A stretch of DNA of 64,000 bases from CAINEC01 sp046303115 (GTDB lineage Bacteria; Bacteroidota; Bacteroidia; AKYH767-A; OLB10): the NCBI GenBank assembly GCA_046303115.1, contig JBKCGZ010000026.1:7932-71931 (forward strand), given 5' to 3'. Shown here piece after piece: positions 43,562-51,678 of the stretch (position 1 is the first letter of the stretch; each line of letters begins with the position of its first letter). Made by a program: the position numbers and the translations under genes. The notes under the pieces are model-generated. The model did not search any database and was not told the origin of the DNA. It was given only the letters and a program-made list of their open reading frames with translations.

Positions 43562-44884
43562 TTATTGCTTGATGATTTTTTTGTTGGTTGTTTTACCATT
43601 TAAAAACTTTATCTGAACAATATAAATTCCATCATTCAAATCGCTGATTGAAACAGATGATTGTTTCGAGTTTAGTTGTTCCGAATAAACGATATTTCCT
43701 TGAGTACTGTAAATGTTGATTTGAGAAATTACTTCTTCACTTTGGATATTAATTTCAGCACTTGATGGGTTAGGAGCGATGTTAATTCTATTCTGATCTA
43801 TTTCAGAAATACCAGTGCTATTATTCGTACGGATAATATTTATCGATCTGCAATTGTCAAAGTTTCTCATCAAGTCGAAATACATACCATCTGCAAATTG
43901 AATGGAGTCCAGGCTGTTTTGTTGACCATTATAAAGTGAAGCTCCAACGATATAATCACCAGTGCTGTAATAAAAAGTCATGTTGTTCGGGTCGATTGCA
44001 GAACCTGCATTTAATGAATAACCATATCCAAATAAAGATGATGAGGACAAGACAGTAACAACACCCGTTGAAGGATTTATTTTTCCTAAACGAATAGTTG
44101 TCGAGTCAATAACAAACGGATTTACACTGCTAAAATAATTTGTTCTAACTAATCCATAAAGAGCGGTATCAACACAACTATAAGTGAAATTATCAAAATG
44201 ACTATTAGCAGGTAATACCATAGTAGTGTTTGAATAAACATTTCCTGTGTACATATCCACACCTACAAGATTAGATCCTGTAGAGTAATAATAAACCATC
44301 TGATAAGGATCGATTGCACTACCTGCTAACGCATATCCTTGTCCGATTGAATTGGGAGATATTTGAGTTATTGTTCCAGTAACTGTATTGATTTTAGCGA
44401 GGAATAACTGACCTACATTTTGGTTTAATGTTGAATCATAATAGTTGTTTCTTGCTAAGCCATACATCGTACTATCTCCATTGCAAAATCTGAAATTATC
44501 AAAATAGCTAGAGGCAATCGGATTATTAATAGTTGCCTGATTAATCATTTGTCCGTTGCCTGAGTACAATGTATTTAGTTTGTTGTTAGACCCAACAAAA
44601 ATATAGGTAGAATCATAAGGATTTAGTGCTGCACCAGTCAAATTAATTCCCATTTGATAGGTGTAATTCCCCAAGTTAGAAACAAATCCATTGGTTGTAT
44701 TTAATGTACCTAAACGAACAGTTGCAGAATCGAACACCTGAGAGATAATACTCGAATCAATCGGATTGTAAACGTAGGAATAATAGTTTTGACGCACGAT
44801 TCCATATAGGCTATTGCTAATCTGACCAAAGCTAATAGTATTAAATGCGATTAGAAATGTAAGTGTGTAAATGATTCTTTTCAT
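43562..44884 (-). CDS. Secreted repeat protein with T9SS type A sorting domain
   Basis: Secreted protein of 440 residues. The signal peptide is MKRIIYTLTFLIAFNTISFGQ-like. Three internal repeats of about 110-120 residues start LYGIVRQNYYS, MYGLARNNYYD and LYGLVRTNYFS. Each repeat then has an LGKIN/LGTLN-type strand with TG, a GYxLxAGSAIDP-like strand (GSAIDPYQMVYYYSTG, GSAIDPNNMTFYYSTG) and a DNF motif; together they look like blades of a beta propeller. The C-terminal 75 residues (NIAPNPSSAEINIQ, INIYSTQGNIVY, LNDGIYIVQIK) are a type A sorting domain. The function is unknown; display of a binding propeller at the cell surface is inference. Confidence 0.83.
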   Translation of the reverse strand: MKRIIYTLTFLIAFNTISFGQISNSLYGIVRQNYYSYVYNPIDSSIISQVFDSATVRLGTLNTTNGFVSNLGNYTYQMGINLTGAALNPYDSTYIFVGSNNKLNTLYSGNGQMINQATINNPIASSYFDNFRFCNGDSTMYGLARNNYYDSTLNQNVGQLFLAKINTVTGTITQISPNSIGQGYALAGSAIDPYQMVYYYSTGSNLVGVDMYTGNVYSNTTMVLPANSHFDNFTYSCVDTALYGLVRTNYFSSVNPFVIDSTTIRLGKINPSTGVVTVLSSSSLFGYGYSLNAGSAIDPNNMTFYYSTGDYIVGASLYNGQQNSLDSIQFADGMYFDLMRNFDNCRSINIIRTNNSTGISEIDQNRINIAPNPSSAEINIQSEEVISQINIYSTQGNIVYSEQLNSKQSSVSISDLNDGIYIVQIKFLNGKTTNKKIIKQ

Positions 44885-44907
44885 GGGGATTGGTTTTGTG
44901 CGTTAAG

Positions 44908-44915
44908 CAAATATA
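44908..44915 (-). promoter_or_regulatory. -7 element TATATTTG of the T9SS repeat-protein gene
   Basis: Exact TAnnTTTG on the minus strand 23 bases before the ATG. The nearest TTG lies 15 bases upstream of it, closer than usual. Confidence 0.4.
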
Positions 44916-44966
44916 ACAACTATTTGCAGTCAATGTAAATCTAGTATTTTTGATATCCTAATTGTT

Positions 44967-44974
44967 TATTTTTG
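44967..44974 (+). promoter_or_regulatory. -7 element TATTTTTG directly before the Gre-like gene
   Basis: Exact TAnnTTTG running into the start codon as TTTGCCTCATG (ATG at 44979), which predicts a leaderless transcript. Confidence 0.5.
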
Positions 44975-44978
44975 CCTC

Positions 44979-45464
44979 ATGCAGCAGAATATTATCTTGT
45001 CAGATTTAGAGAAGCTTAATCTTAAATCATCGGTGCTTGAGTCGTGTTTGAGTATAAAACGAAATCAAATTAATGAGCTGACAGAAATGTTGCAATCGCT
45101 AAAGTCTTCCGTAGAAAGTAATGAGAAAAGCTCAGCAGGCGATAAGCACGAAACAGGACGAGAAAATGCCAATCAGACCTTGTTGATATATGGCGATCAG
45201 CATCGTAAAGCAATGGAAGATTTAATGGTGTTTATGATGATAAAGCCTGATAAGTTAATTGATACCATTCAGCTAGGAGCTATTGTTATTTTGAATGATT
45301 TAACCATTTTTATCGCGGATAATATGGGTAAATTAACGGTTAATGATATGCCCGTAAATATCCTTTCTCCCAAAGGTCCATTTGTTCAATGCATGCTTGG
45401 CAAGTCCCAAGGATTTGAATTCAAGTTTAATAATAAAGACTTTAAAATTGTTGATGTGTTTTAA
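44979..45464 (+). CDS. GreA/GreB-like protein
   Basis: A 161-residue cytoplasmic protein resembling Bacteroidota proteins with a GreA/GreB-type C-terminal domain, often loosely annotated as Gre factors. The N-terminal third is a helical coiled coil with the sequence SLKSSVESNEKSSAGDKHETGREN; the SSAGDKxETGR motif is the most conserved piece of this group. The C-terminal part (LIDTIQLGAIVILNDLTIFIADNMGKL and beyond) is a small beta domain that could contact RNA polymerase. It lacks a full-length Gre coiled-coil finger with the acidic tip, so transcript-cleavage activity is uncertain. It is followed after 18 bases by the DUF1456 gene. Confidence 0.7.
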   Translation: MQQNIILSDLEKLNLKSSVLESCLSIKRNQINELTEMLQSLKSSVESNEKSSAGDKHETGRENANQTLLIYGDQHRKAMEDLMVFMMIKPDKLIDTIQLGAIVILNDLTIFIADNMGKLTVNDMPVNILSPKGPFVQCMLGKSQGFEFKFNNKDFKIVDVF

Positions 45465-45471
45465 TACTTTT
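45464..45471 (+). promoter_or_regulatory. -7 element TACTTTTG before the DUF1456 gene
   Basis: Exact TAnnTTTG overlapping the last base of the Gre-like stop codon, 11 bases before the ATG at 45483. Confidence 0.4.
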
Positions 45472-45482
45472 GTCATACTTCT

Positions 45483-45713
45483 ATGCTAACAAACAACGAC
45501 ATTCTTAAAAAGCTACGTGTGGCACTAGAGCTTCGTGATGATGATATCATCGAAATCTTAAAGCTTAGTGATTTCGAAATTTCTAAAACTGAACTTAGCG
45601 CATTATTCCGAAAGGAAGATCATCCGAATTATAAAAAATGTGGCGATCAGCTTTTGAGAAATTTTTTAAATGGTTTGATTACTTACAAGCGAGGTCCAAG
45701 ACAAGAAAAGTAA
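45483..45713 (+). CDS. DUF1456-family protein, single-repeat form
   Basis: A 76-residue cytoplasmic protein. The sequence NNDILKKLRVALELRDDDIIEIL, then ELSALFRKEDHPNYKKCGDQLLRNFLNGLITYKRGP matches one repeat of DUF1456 (YehS-like), where E. coli-type members carry two tandem repeats in about 150 residues. The frame ends with a normal stop and no second repeat follows, so this is a short single-repeat form rather than an obvious truncation. The role is unknown; the fold is thought to be helical. Its stop is one base from the stop of the convergent gene. Confidence 0.8.
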   Translation: MLTNNDILKKLRVALELRDDDIIEILKLSDFEISKTELSALFRKEDHPNYKKCGDQLLRNFLNGLITYKRGPRQEK

Positions 45714-45714
45714 A

Positions 45715-46428
45715 TTATTTCTTTTCCGTATCGTCTGAGTAGGTATAAAAATAATGTTCAGCGCACCTGCCTTCGCTATTTATTTTGCTCATCGCTCTCC
45801 AACGATTTTTATCATCCAAGATATAATCTTCCATTTCCGTTAATGTTGGAACCGGTTTTTCACTTTTTAAAACCCACACCTCCGTATTTGTTTTTGTTTT
45901 GCCTTTGTAAAATGATTTGTAGGTAATGCAATCATTCGGACTATAACAAGTTGTATTTAAAAACTCATTGCCCAATGAATCTAAAACAATGCGTTGTTCA
46001 ACGCTCGGAACTGAATCACCAGCAAATGACCAATACACCACTTTTCCTCGTAAAGCAGTATCTTTTACATGTAGAAAGGCAATCTTTAAAGTAGAATCGG
46101 CCTTGAATAAAGTATCAGCAAATAAAGTTTTGTTGTATTGATAATACAGCTTATTAAACCAAATCAAATCTCCTTGCTTATTACGTGCTACTTTACGAGT
46201 AAGTTGTCCGTTTGAATTGTAATCGTAAGTAATATACAATGTGGGCTCCGTAGGAACTTTTGAAAACTTAACCTTCTTTATTAATTGTTCTTGTCGGTTG
46301 TACGTAGAAACCGACAATGTATCACAATTTTGGTTATCACAATTGCACTTGATTTCTACACAAGTATTTTGTGCGTTGGATAATAATGAAATCAAACAGA
46401 ACAAGAATGCTACGATCAATTTTCTCAT
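45715..46428 (-). CDS. Exported protein of unknown function
   Basis: A 237-residue exported protein. The ATG at 46428 (MRKLIVAFLFCLISLLSNAQ) starts a standard signal peptide and lies five bases after an exact -7 element, so it is preferred over an ATG at 46470, which would lie inside the terminator of the next gene. The mature part contains CVEIKCNCDNQNCD near its N-terminus, a cysteine cluster that may form disulphides, and then repeated YDYNSNGQLTRKV / VLDSLGNEFL-type segments like RHS/YD-related beta repeats. No family is assigned. Confidence 0.65.
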   Translation of the reverse strand: MRKLIVAFLFCLISLLSNAQNTCVEIKCNCDNQNCDTLSVSTYNRQEQLIKKVKFSKVPTEPTLYITYDYNSNGQLTRKVARNKQGDLIWFNKLYYQYNKTLFADTLFKADSTLKIAFLHVKDTALRGKVVYWSFAGDSVPSVEQRIVLDSLGNEFLNTTCYSPNDCITYKSFYKGKTKTNTEVWVLKSEKPVPTLTEMEDYILDDKNRWRAMSKINSEGRCAEHYFYTYSDDTEKK

Positions 46429-46432
46429 GCTG

Positions 46433-46440
46433 CAAAGGTA
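46433..46440 (-). promoter_or_regulatory. -7 element TACCTTTG directly before the exported-protein gene
   Basis: Exact TAnnTTTG on the minus strand, running into the start as TTTGCAGCATG (ATG 46428), so a leaderless mRNA is expected. Confidence 0.5.
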
Positions 46441-46452
46441 GTACATATAAAA

Positions 46453-46474
46453 AAAGGTGCCTCGCGACACCTTT
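46453..46474 (-). terminator. Terminator of the LamG/T9SS gene
   Basis: Arms AAAGGTG (46453-46459) and CACCTTT (46468-46474); on the minus strand a run of seven T follows. It is only six bases past the stop at 46480 and close to the next promoter. Confidence 0.7.
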
Positions 46475-46479
46475 AAAAT

Positions 46480-47700
46480 TTATTTGATAAAGATTTTACT
46501 TCGATAAATATCATTTTCTGTCATGACCATCACAAGGTAAACTCCTGGAATAATTCGCTCTGTATTAATCGTATTACTGCTTGTTGGAGTTTTTAATTCT
46601 TCTATCATCGCACCACCGCAGTTATACAAACAAATGTTCTTTAGTTCAATTCCGTTGTTGGCGTCAATTCGGATATATCCATCACCGTTATACAATTTAA
46701 TTTGTTGTGCATTTCCCATTTCTTGTACTCCAACTGTGTTGATGATAACAGGGGTAGAGATTGCTGGACATCCAATCGAATCAGTAATAGACACGGTATA
46801 GGTTCCATTTTGAGTTACGGTGTAATTTTGTGTGGTAGCATTTGCAATCGGCTGTCCATTATAATTCCACTGATATGTGAATGCTAATGATGAGGAAAGA
46901 TTTAATCCATTTGCTGTAATTACAGGCGCTGTAGTAGCCTGAAAGAATGGAACATTGGGAGATAATGTAATGGTATTAAATGTTGCTGTATTTCCACTGC
47001 TTGTCTGATCAGGAACTGTAGTGCCTGATGCAATATTAAAATTCCAATAACCAACCAATCCGGTTGAAGTAGGAGAGATATGACGATTGTAACCTGCTAA
47101 AATTTCTGCCTGAGGCTTAGCAATATTCCAGATTCGTACTTCGTCAATTTGTCCGTTGAAGGCTCTTGCATCTGACTGTGCTGCATCGCTCAAACGACCA
47201 ATACGCATCGGATAAGCGGTGTTGGGTTTCATCGTTCCATGGAAGTATTGAGATGCTACTTTTATTCCATTGACAAAAAGTCTTGAAGAGTCACCATCAA
47301 AACTTGCTGCTACGTGGGCCCATGTATTGAGGGTTAATGTATTTGCAGGTGATACTATAGGTTGCCAGCTCATTGTATTTCCAAGTGTGTCAACTCCACA
47401 AAATGTGAATGATAATTGTCCTGATCCACCACAACGTAAAACGAATCCTTGTTCGCCGTTTAAACTCCAACTATGCTTACATGCAATAGAATTGCTATAG
47501 TGGTTGGGTCCGAAAGCGGATGGTTTTATCCAAGCCTCCACTGTAATAGCAGAATCTAATTGTAAATTGTTATCTGTAGTAAATGAAACGTAACTAGTTG
47601 TCCCATTCAGTGTAATAGACTTTGTATTGGCAGTGCATTGTGCTAATAATAATTGGGGAATCCCAACTAACATTACTGCCAATAGTATAATTTTTTTCAT
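46480..47700 (-). CDS. Secreted LamG-domain protein with T9SS type A sorting domain
   Basis: Secreted, probably carbohydrate- or matrix-binding protein. The ATG at 47700 starts the signal peptide (MKKIILLAVMLVGIPQLLLAQ); an ATG at 47784 would overlap the divergent queA start. A LamG/concanavalin-like domain (about 20-240) has YVSFTTDNNLQLDSAITVEAWIKP, then LNTWAHVAASFDGDSSRLFVNGIKVAS, then FNGQIDEVRIWNIAKPQAEI and GLVGYWNF, a nearly perfect signature set. An Ig-like region (YQWNYNGQPIANATTQNYTVTQNGTYTVSI) follows. The C-terminal 65 residues (IKLYNGDGYIRI to IIPGVYLVMVMTENDIYRSKIFIK) are a type A-like sorting domain. Length 406. Confidence 0.87.
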   Translation of the reverse strand: MKKIILLAVMLVGIPQLLLAQCTANTKSITLNGTTSYVSFTTDNNLQLDSAITVEAWIKPSAFGPNHYSNSIACKHSWSLNGEQGFVLRCGGSGQLSFTFCGVDTLGNTMSWQPIVSPANTLTLNTWAHVAASFDGDSSRLFVNGIKVASQYFHGTMKPNTAYPMRIGRLSDAAQSDARAFNGQIDEVRIWNIAKPQAEILAGYNRHISPTSTGLVGYWNFNIASGTTVPDQTSSGNTATFNTITLSPNVPFFQATTAPVITANGLNLSSSLAFTYQWNYNGQPIANATTQNYTVTQNGTYTVSITDSIGCPAISTPVIINTVGVQEMGNAQQIKLYNGDGYIRIDANNGIELKNICLYNCGGAMIEELKTPTSSNTINTERIIPGVYLVMVMTENDIYRSKIFIK

Positions 47701-47763
47701 ATGTTGGTTTTTCAGGAATTGTAAAGATAAAATTTTGTTCGAAAAATAACAACCATCTATGAT

Positions 47764-47771
47764 TATCTTTG
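47764..47771 (+). promoter_or_regulatory. -7 element TATCTTTG directly before queA
   Basis: Exact TAnnTTTG running into the start codon as TTTGCCCCATG (ATG at 47776), predicting a leaderless queA mRNA. Confidence 0.5.
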
Positions 47772-47775
47772 CCCC

Positions 47776-48996
47776 ATGAATCACCCAGGAAGTATCAATA
47801 TAGCAGATTATACCTATGAGCTGCCAAATGAAAAGATTGCTGCTGCACCGACATCCGATCGTGGAGATTCAAGGTTGTTGGTTTATAATAATGGGATGAT
47901 TAATGATCAGATTTTTACTTCCATTAAGTCCTTTTTACCATCTCCATCTACGCTCGTTTTTAATAATACGAAAGTCGTTAAGGCCCGCCTATCATTTCAA
48001 AAAGATACAGGAGCTAATATCGAAGTCTTTTGCTTAGAGCCTCAAAAAGGAATTACCGTTGAACAATCATTTGCTAAACGTGATACTACCAACTGGATTT
48101 GTATGATTGGTAATTCAAAAAGGTGGAAGGAAGAGGTTTTGAATTTGAAGGTGCTTGTTGCAAATACAGAAGTTGTTTTGTCTGCTACGCGTTTGGAAAA
48201 CTACGGACAAGAATCGTTAATTCAATTTACATGGAATAATCCTGATTTTTCTTTCAGTGAGATTTTAGAAATAGCAGGCGAACTTCCATTGCCGCCTTAT
48301 ATGAATCGTACAGCAACTGCGGATGACCGTGTCCGTTATAATACTGTTTATGCTGTTTACGAAGGATCTGTTGCGGCTCCAACTGCAGGACTTCATTTTA
48401 CCAATGAATTATTGCAGGATTTAACATCAAATGGTGTTGAAACGCTTGATGTTTTATTGCATGTAGGAGCGGGTACATTCAAACCCGTGAAGGCCGATAG
48501 TATGAAGGATCATGATATGCATGCAGAACGCATTAAGGTCAGCATAAATACTATTGAGAAACTGAATCAACAAAAAAAGAATCGTAAGATAATTCCCGTA
48601 GGTACAACATCCACCCGAACACTTGAAAGTCTTTATTGGATGGGTGTTCAAATTATTGAACATCGTCATCAAGCAGGTGATTTTTCAGTTAGCCAGTGGG
48701 AGCCTTATGAATCGAAAAATAATTTTACTGTTGATGAGGCATTGACTGCATTAATCAATTATGCAAAGCAAAATGAATTAGATTTTATTGAAGGCTTTAC
48801 GCAGATAATCATCGCTCCTGGTTATGAGTTTAAAATCATTGATGGTTTAATCACCAATTTTCATCAGCCACAGAGTACATTGTTGTTATTAGTTGCAGCT
48901 TTAATTGGTAACGATTGGAGAAAAGTATACGAACATTCGTTACAAAACAATTATCGTTTCCTAAGTTATGGCGATAGTTCTTTGCTGCTTCCTTAA
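47776..48996 (+). CDS. queA: S-adenosylmethionine:tRNA ribosyltransferase-isomerase
   Basis: Cytoplasmic enzyme that transfers and rearranges the ribose of SAM onto preQ1-modified tRNA, giving epoxyqueuosine. Landmarks are the N-terminal YTYELPNEKIAAAPTSDRGDSRLL, FNNTKVVKARL, GELPLPPYMNRTATADDRVRYNTVYA, SVAAPTAGLHFT and HVGAGTFKPVK, then VGTTSTRTLESLYWMG and the C-terminal LITNFHQPQSTLLLLVAALIG. All conserved blocks are in order. Length 406 is slightly longer than the E. coli protein because of an insertion near residue 95-150. No other queuosine gene is in the window. The stop abuts that of the convergent serine dehydratase gene (TAATTA). Confidence 0.96.
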   Translation: MNHPGSINIADYTYELPNEKIAAAPTSDRGDSRLLVYNNGMINDQIFTSIKSFLPSPSTLVFNNTKVVKARLSFQKDTGANIEVFCLEPQKGITVEQSFAKRDTTNWICMIGNSKRWKEEVLNLKVLVANTEVVLSATRLENYGQESLIQFTWNNPDFSFSEILEIAGELPLPPYMNRTATADDRVRYNTVYAVYEGSVAAPTAGLHFTNELLQDLTSNGVETLDVLLHVGAGTFKPVKADSMKDHDMHAERIKVSINTIEKLNQQKKNRKIIPVGTTSTRTLESLYWMGVQIIEHRHQAGDFSVSQWEPYESKNNFTVDEALTALINYAKQNELDFIEGFTQIIIAPGYEFKIIDGLITNFHQPQSTLLLLVAALIGNDWRKVYEHSLQNNYRFLSYGDSSLLLP

Positions 48997-50418
48997 TTAG
49001 CATTCAGGTACGTTCACCGAAATATTTGTTGCGAGTCCTCCTTCGGAAGTTTCTTTGTATTTCGCACTCATATCCTTTGCTGTTTCCCACATGCTCTTAA
49101 TCACATCTTCTAGGCTTACTCGAGCTGATAATGGATCGCTTTCTAAAGAAATATTCGAAGCAGTGATAGCCTTAATAGCACCCATACTATTTCGTTCAAT
49201 ACAAGGAATCTGAACTAAACCACCAATAGGATCACACGTTAATCCGAGGTGATGCTCCATTGCAATTTCTGCAGCCATTAATACTTGTCCTGGACTTGCA
49301 CCTAAGCATTCAGCTAATGCAGCAGCAGCCATCGCACTGCTAACGCCAATCTCTGCCTGACAACCGCCCATCGCTGCACTAATCGTTGCATTCTTTTTAA
49401 ACAGCGTTCCAATCTCACCAGCAGTAATGATAAATCGTACGATCTTATCTTCTGAAAAATCTTTCTCGAAACAATAAGCATACATCAATACAGCGGGAAT
49501 CACACCTGCGGCACCGTTAGTAGGTGCAGTGATGATTCTTCCAAAAGAAGCATTCTCTTCATTCACTGCTAAAGCAAAACAACTAATCCATTTGTTGACC
49601 GAATTAAAATCTTTCTCGCTTTTACGAATGCAATCAATCCATTCATCAACGTTGTTGTATTTTGCATGCGGCAATAGCTTGCTATTAATTTCTGCTGCAC
49701 GACGTTTTACTTGTAATCCTCCAGGTAAAATTCCGTTTTTATGTGCACCACGATAAATACAATCCTTAATTTCTTTCCAGATATGTAAGGCCTTTTCGAT
49801 AATTTCTTCTCTCGTTCTCCACGCTTGCTCGTTTAAAAAAATCAAGTCGCTGACCGATACATTTAATTGCTCGCAGTATGTTAATATCGAGTTAGCCATA
49901 TGGCAAGGGTAGGGCGTAACAATCGCACTTTTGTTGATTGTGTTTGCTTCATCTGTTGCTACAAATCCACCACCAACAGAATAATAATTTCTTGAAATTA
50001 CCTCCCCCGATTTTAAACTTGCTTCAAACACCAACGTATTCGGATGTTGAGGCATGCTTTTATCTTTGTGAAATATAACGTCACGGATATACGAAAAGTC
50101 AATTACGTGCGTGTTGTTTAAATTTAACGTATTTCCGTTCTGGATGCCTTCGAATTTTTCTGTAATGGTATTTGTGTCAATCGTAGTATAATCTTCTCCG
50201 CTTAATCCCATTAGCAAAGCTACGTCTGTTCCGTGTCCTTTGCCTGTTTTAGCAAGTGAACCATATAAGTGAGCTTTAACAGAAACTACTTCTTCTAACG
50301 GACTAAATTGTTGTATTCTTCGGATGAACATCCCCGAAGCAATCCATGGACCCATCGTATGTGAACTCGATGGACCAATTCCAATTTTAATCATTTCAAA
50401 AGCACTGATACTTTCCAT
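48997..50418 (-). CDS. L-serine ammonia-lyase (iron-sulfur type)
   Basis: Converts L-serine to pyruvate and ammonia using a 4Fe-4S cluster, cytoplasmic. The beta-chain-like domain begins SAFEMIKIGIGPSSSHTMGPW. The alpha domain has APTNGAAGVIPAVLMY, ISAAMGGCQAEIGVSSAMAAAALAE, and CDPIGGLVQIPCIERNSMGAIKAITAS, whose cysteines bind the cluster. The protein is the single-chain form (473 residues) that combines both domains, like E. coli SdaA. It lies convergent to queA with no spacer. A -7 element 20 bases upstream suggests independent expression. Confidence 0.95.
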   Translation of the reverse strand: MESISAFEMIKIGIGPSSSHTMGPWIASGMFIRRIQQFSPLEEVVSVKAHLYGSLAKTGKGHGTDVALLMGLSGEDYTTIDTNTITEKFEGIQNGNTLNLNNTHVIDFSYIRDVIFHKDKSMPQHPNTLVFEASLKSGEVISRNYYSVGGGFVATDEANTINKSAIVTPYPCHMANSILTYCEQLNVSVSDLIFLNEQAWRTREEIIEKALHIWKEIKDCIYRGAHKNGILPGGLQVKRRAAEINSKLLPHAKYNNVDEWIDCIRKSEKDFNSVNKWISCFALAVNEENASFGRIITAPTNGAAGVIPAVLMYAYCFEKDFSEDKIVRFIITAGEIGTLFKKNATISAAMGGCQAEIGVSSAMAAAALAECLGASPGQVLMAAEIAMEHHLGLTCDPIGGLVQIPCIERNSMGAIKAITASNISLESDPLSARVSLEDVIKSMWETAKDMSAKYKETSEGGLATNISVNVPEC

Positions 50419-50437
50419 ATTCGATTTTATGCAATTG

Positions 50438-50445
50438 CAAATCTA
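50438..50445 (-). promoter_or_regulatory. -7 element TAGATTTG of the serine dehydratase gene
   Basis: Exact TAnnTTTG on the minus strand 19 bases before the ATG at 50418. The -33 side falls at the end of the helicase coding region and shows no TTG. Confidence 0.4.
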
Positions 50446-50460
50446 ATAGACTTGATTAAA

Positions 50461-51660
50461 TTATCTTCTATTAGGAGCTTGTTTTTTCTTCTGATGACGG
50501 AAATCTTTTTTCGCTCCTTCTGGTGGCGCTTCCGCCTTTTTCAAATGTGTAGAAGGATTCTTGTATTCAATCTTTTTTCCAATCAGTTTTTCAATATCGC
50601 GAAGGTATGCTTGCTCTTCAAAGTCACAAAGACTAATGGCAATTCCTGCTGCTCCCGCACGACCAGTTCTTCCTATACGATGAACATACGTCTCGGCTAC
50701 ATTGGGAATATCATAGTTGATTACGTGACTTAAATTATCGATGTCAATTCCTCTAGCTGCAATATCGGTAGCTACTAACACCCGCGACTGACCGCTCTTG
50801 AAACTATTCAATGCATTTTGTCGCTGGTTTTGCGATTTATCTCCGTGAATAGCATCTGCCTTAATACCGTTCTTTTGTAAATGTCGTGCTACGCGATCTG
50901 CGCCATGCTTTGTTCGCGTAAATACAATTGCTGAAGTAATAGGCTGCTCTAATAATAAATCAGAAAGGAAATCACGCTTGTCGCTTTTATTCACGAAGTA
51001 TAATTCCTGTTTTACCAATTCAGCAGTCGATGAAACAGGTGTTACTTCAACATATTTTGGATTATTTAAAATTCGTTTCGCTAATTCAGCAATTTCCAGC
51101 GGCATCGTAGCCGAGAAAAATAAGGTCTGACGTTTTTCAGGAAGTTTCGCTACCACTTTTTTTACATCATGAATGAATCCCATGTCTAACATTCGATCCG
51201 CTTCATCTAAAACAAAAAACTCAATATCGTTTAATGAGATGATGCGTTGATTCATCAAGTCTAACAAACGGCCAGGCGTAGCCGTTAAAATATCAATTCC
51301 ATTGCGCAAAGCCTGCGTCTGTGGTAACTGTGATACACCTCCAAAAATTACGGTATGTCTAATTGCCAAATGTCTTCCATACGCAGCAATGCTTTCATTA
51401 ATCTGTATCGCTAACTCGCGCGTTGGAGTTAGTATTAAACAAGTGATTCCTTTTTTTCTTCCTTGCTGATGCATGAGCTGCAAGAGAGGAATGGAAAAGG
51501 CTGCTGTTTTACCTGTTCCAGTTTGAGCGCATCCTAATAAATCATCTTTGTTTAAAATGATAGGAATTGCTTTTTCCTGAATAGGTGTCGGTTTTGAATA
51601 TCCTTCTTCGCGAAGTGATTGTAAAATAGGCTCAATTATATTGAGATTGTCGAAATTCAT
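50461..51660 (-). CDS. DEAD-box ATP-dependent RNA helicase (RhlE-like)
   Basis: Cytoplasmic RNA helicase for ribosome assembly or RNA decay. The ATG at 51660 ([16 protein letters not shown]) starts the conserved Q-motif region; a TTG at 51678 is not needed. Motifs in order are the Q motif ([13 protein letters not shown]), Walker [21 protein letters not shown] (ATPGRLLD), DEAD with [16 protein letters not shown], then in domain 2 [24 protein letters not shown] and [10 protein letters not shown]. The C-terminus is a short basic tail (KKQAPNRR) typical of RhlE. Length 399. It lies 18 bases after the J-domain protein gene and is likely co-transcribed with it. Confidence 0.95.
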   Translation of the reverse strand: MNFDNLNIIEPILQSLREEGYSKPTPIQEKAIPIILNKDDLLGCAQTGTGKTAAFSIPLLQLMHQQGRKKGITCLILTPTRELAIQINESIAAYGRHLAIRHTVIFGGVSQLPQTQALRNGIDILTATPGRLLDLMNQRIISLNDIEFFVLDEADRMLDMGFIHDVKKVVAKLPEKRQTLFFSATMPLEIAELAKRILNNPKYVEVTPVSSTAELVKQELYFVNKSDKRDFLSDLLLEQPITSAIVFTRTKHGADRVARHLQKNGIKADAIHGDKSQNQRQNALNSFKSGQSRVLVATDIAARGIDIDNLSHVINYDIPNVAETYVHRIGRTGRAGAAGIAISLCDFEEQAYLRDIEKLIGKKIEYKNPSTHLKKAEAPPEGAKKDFRHQKKKQAPNRR

Positions 51661-51678
51661 AGGTTGGGTTGACAACAA

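Noticed and set aside
43553..43567. Inverted repeat CAATAAC/GTTATTG between convergent genes as a terminator
   Set aside because: Only seven AT-rich pairs with a one-base loop, partly inside the coding end; too weak.
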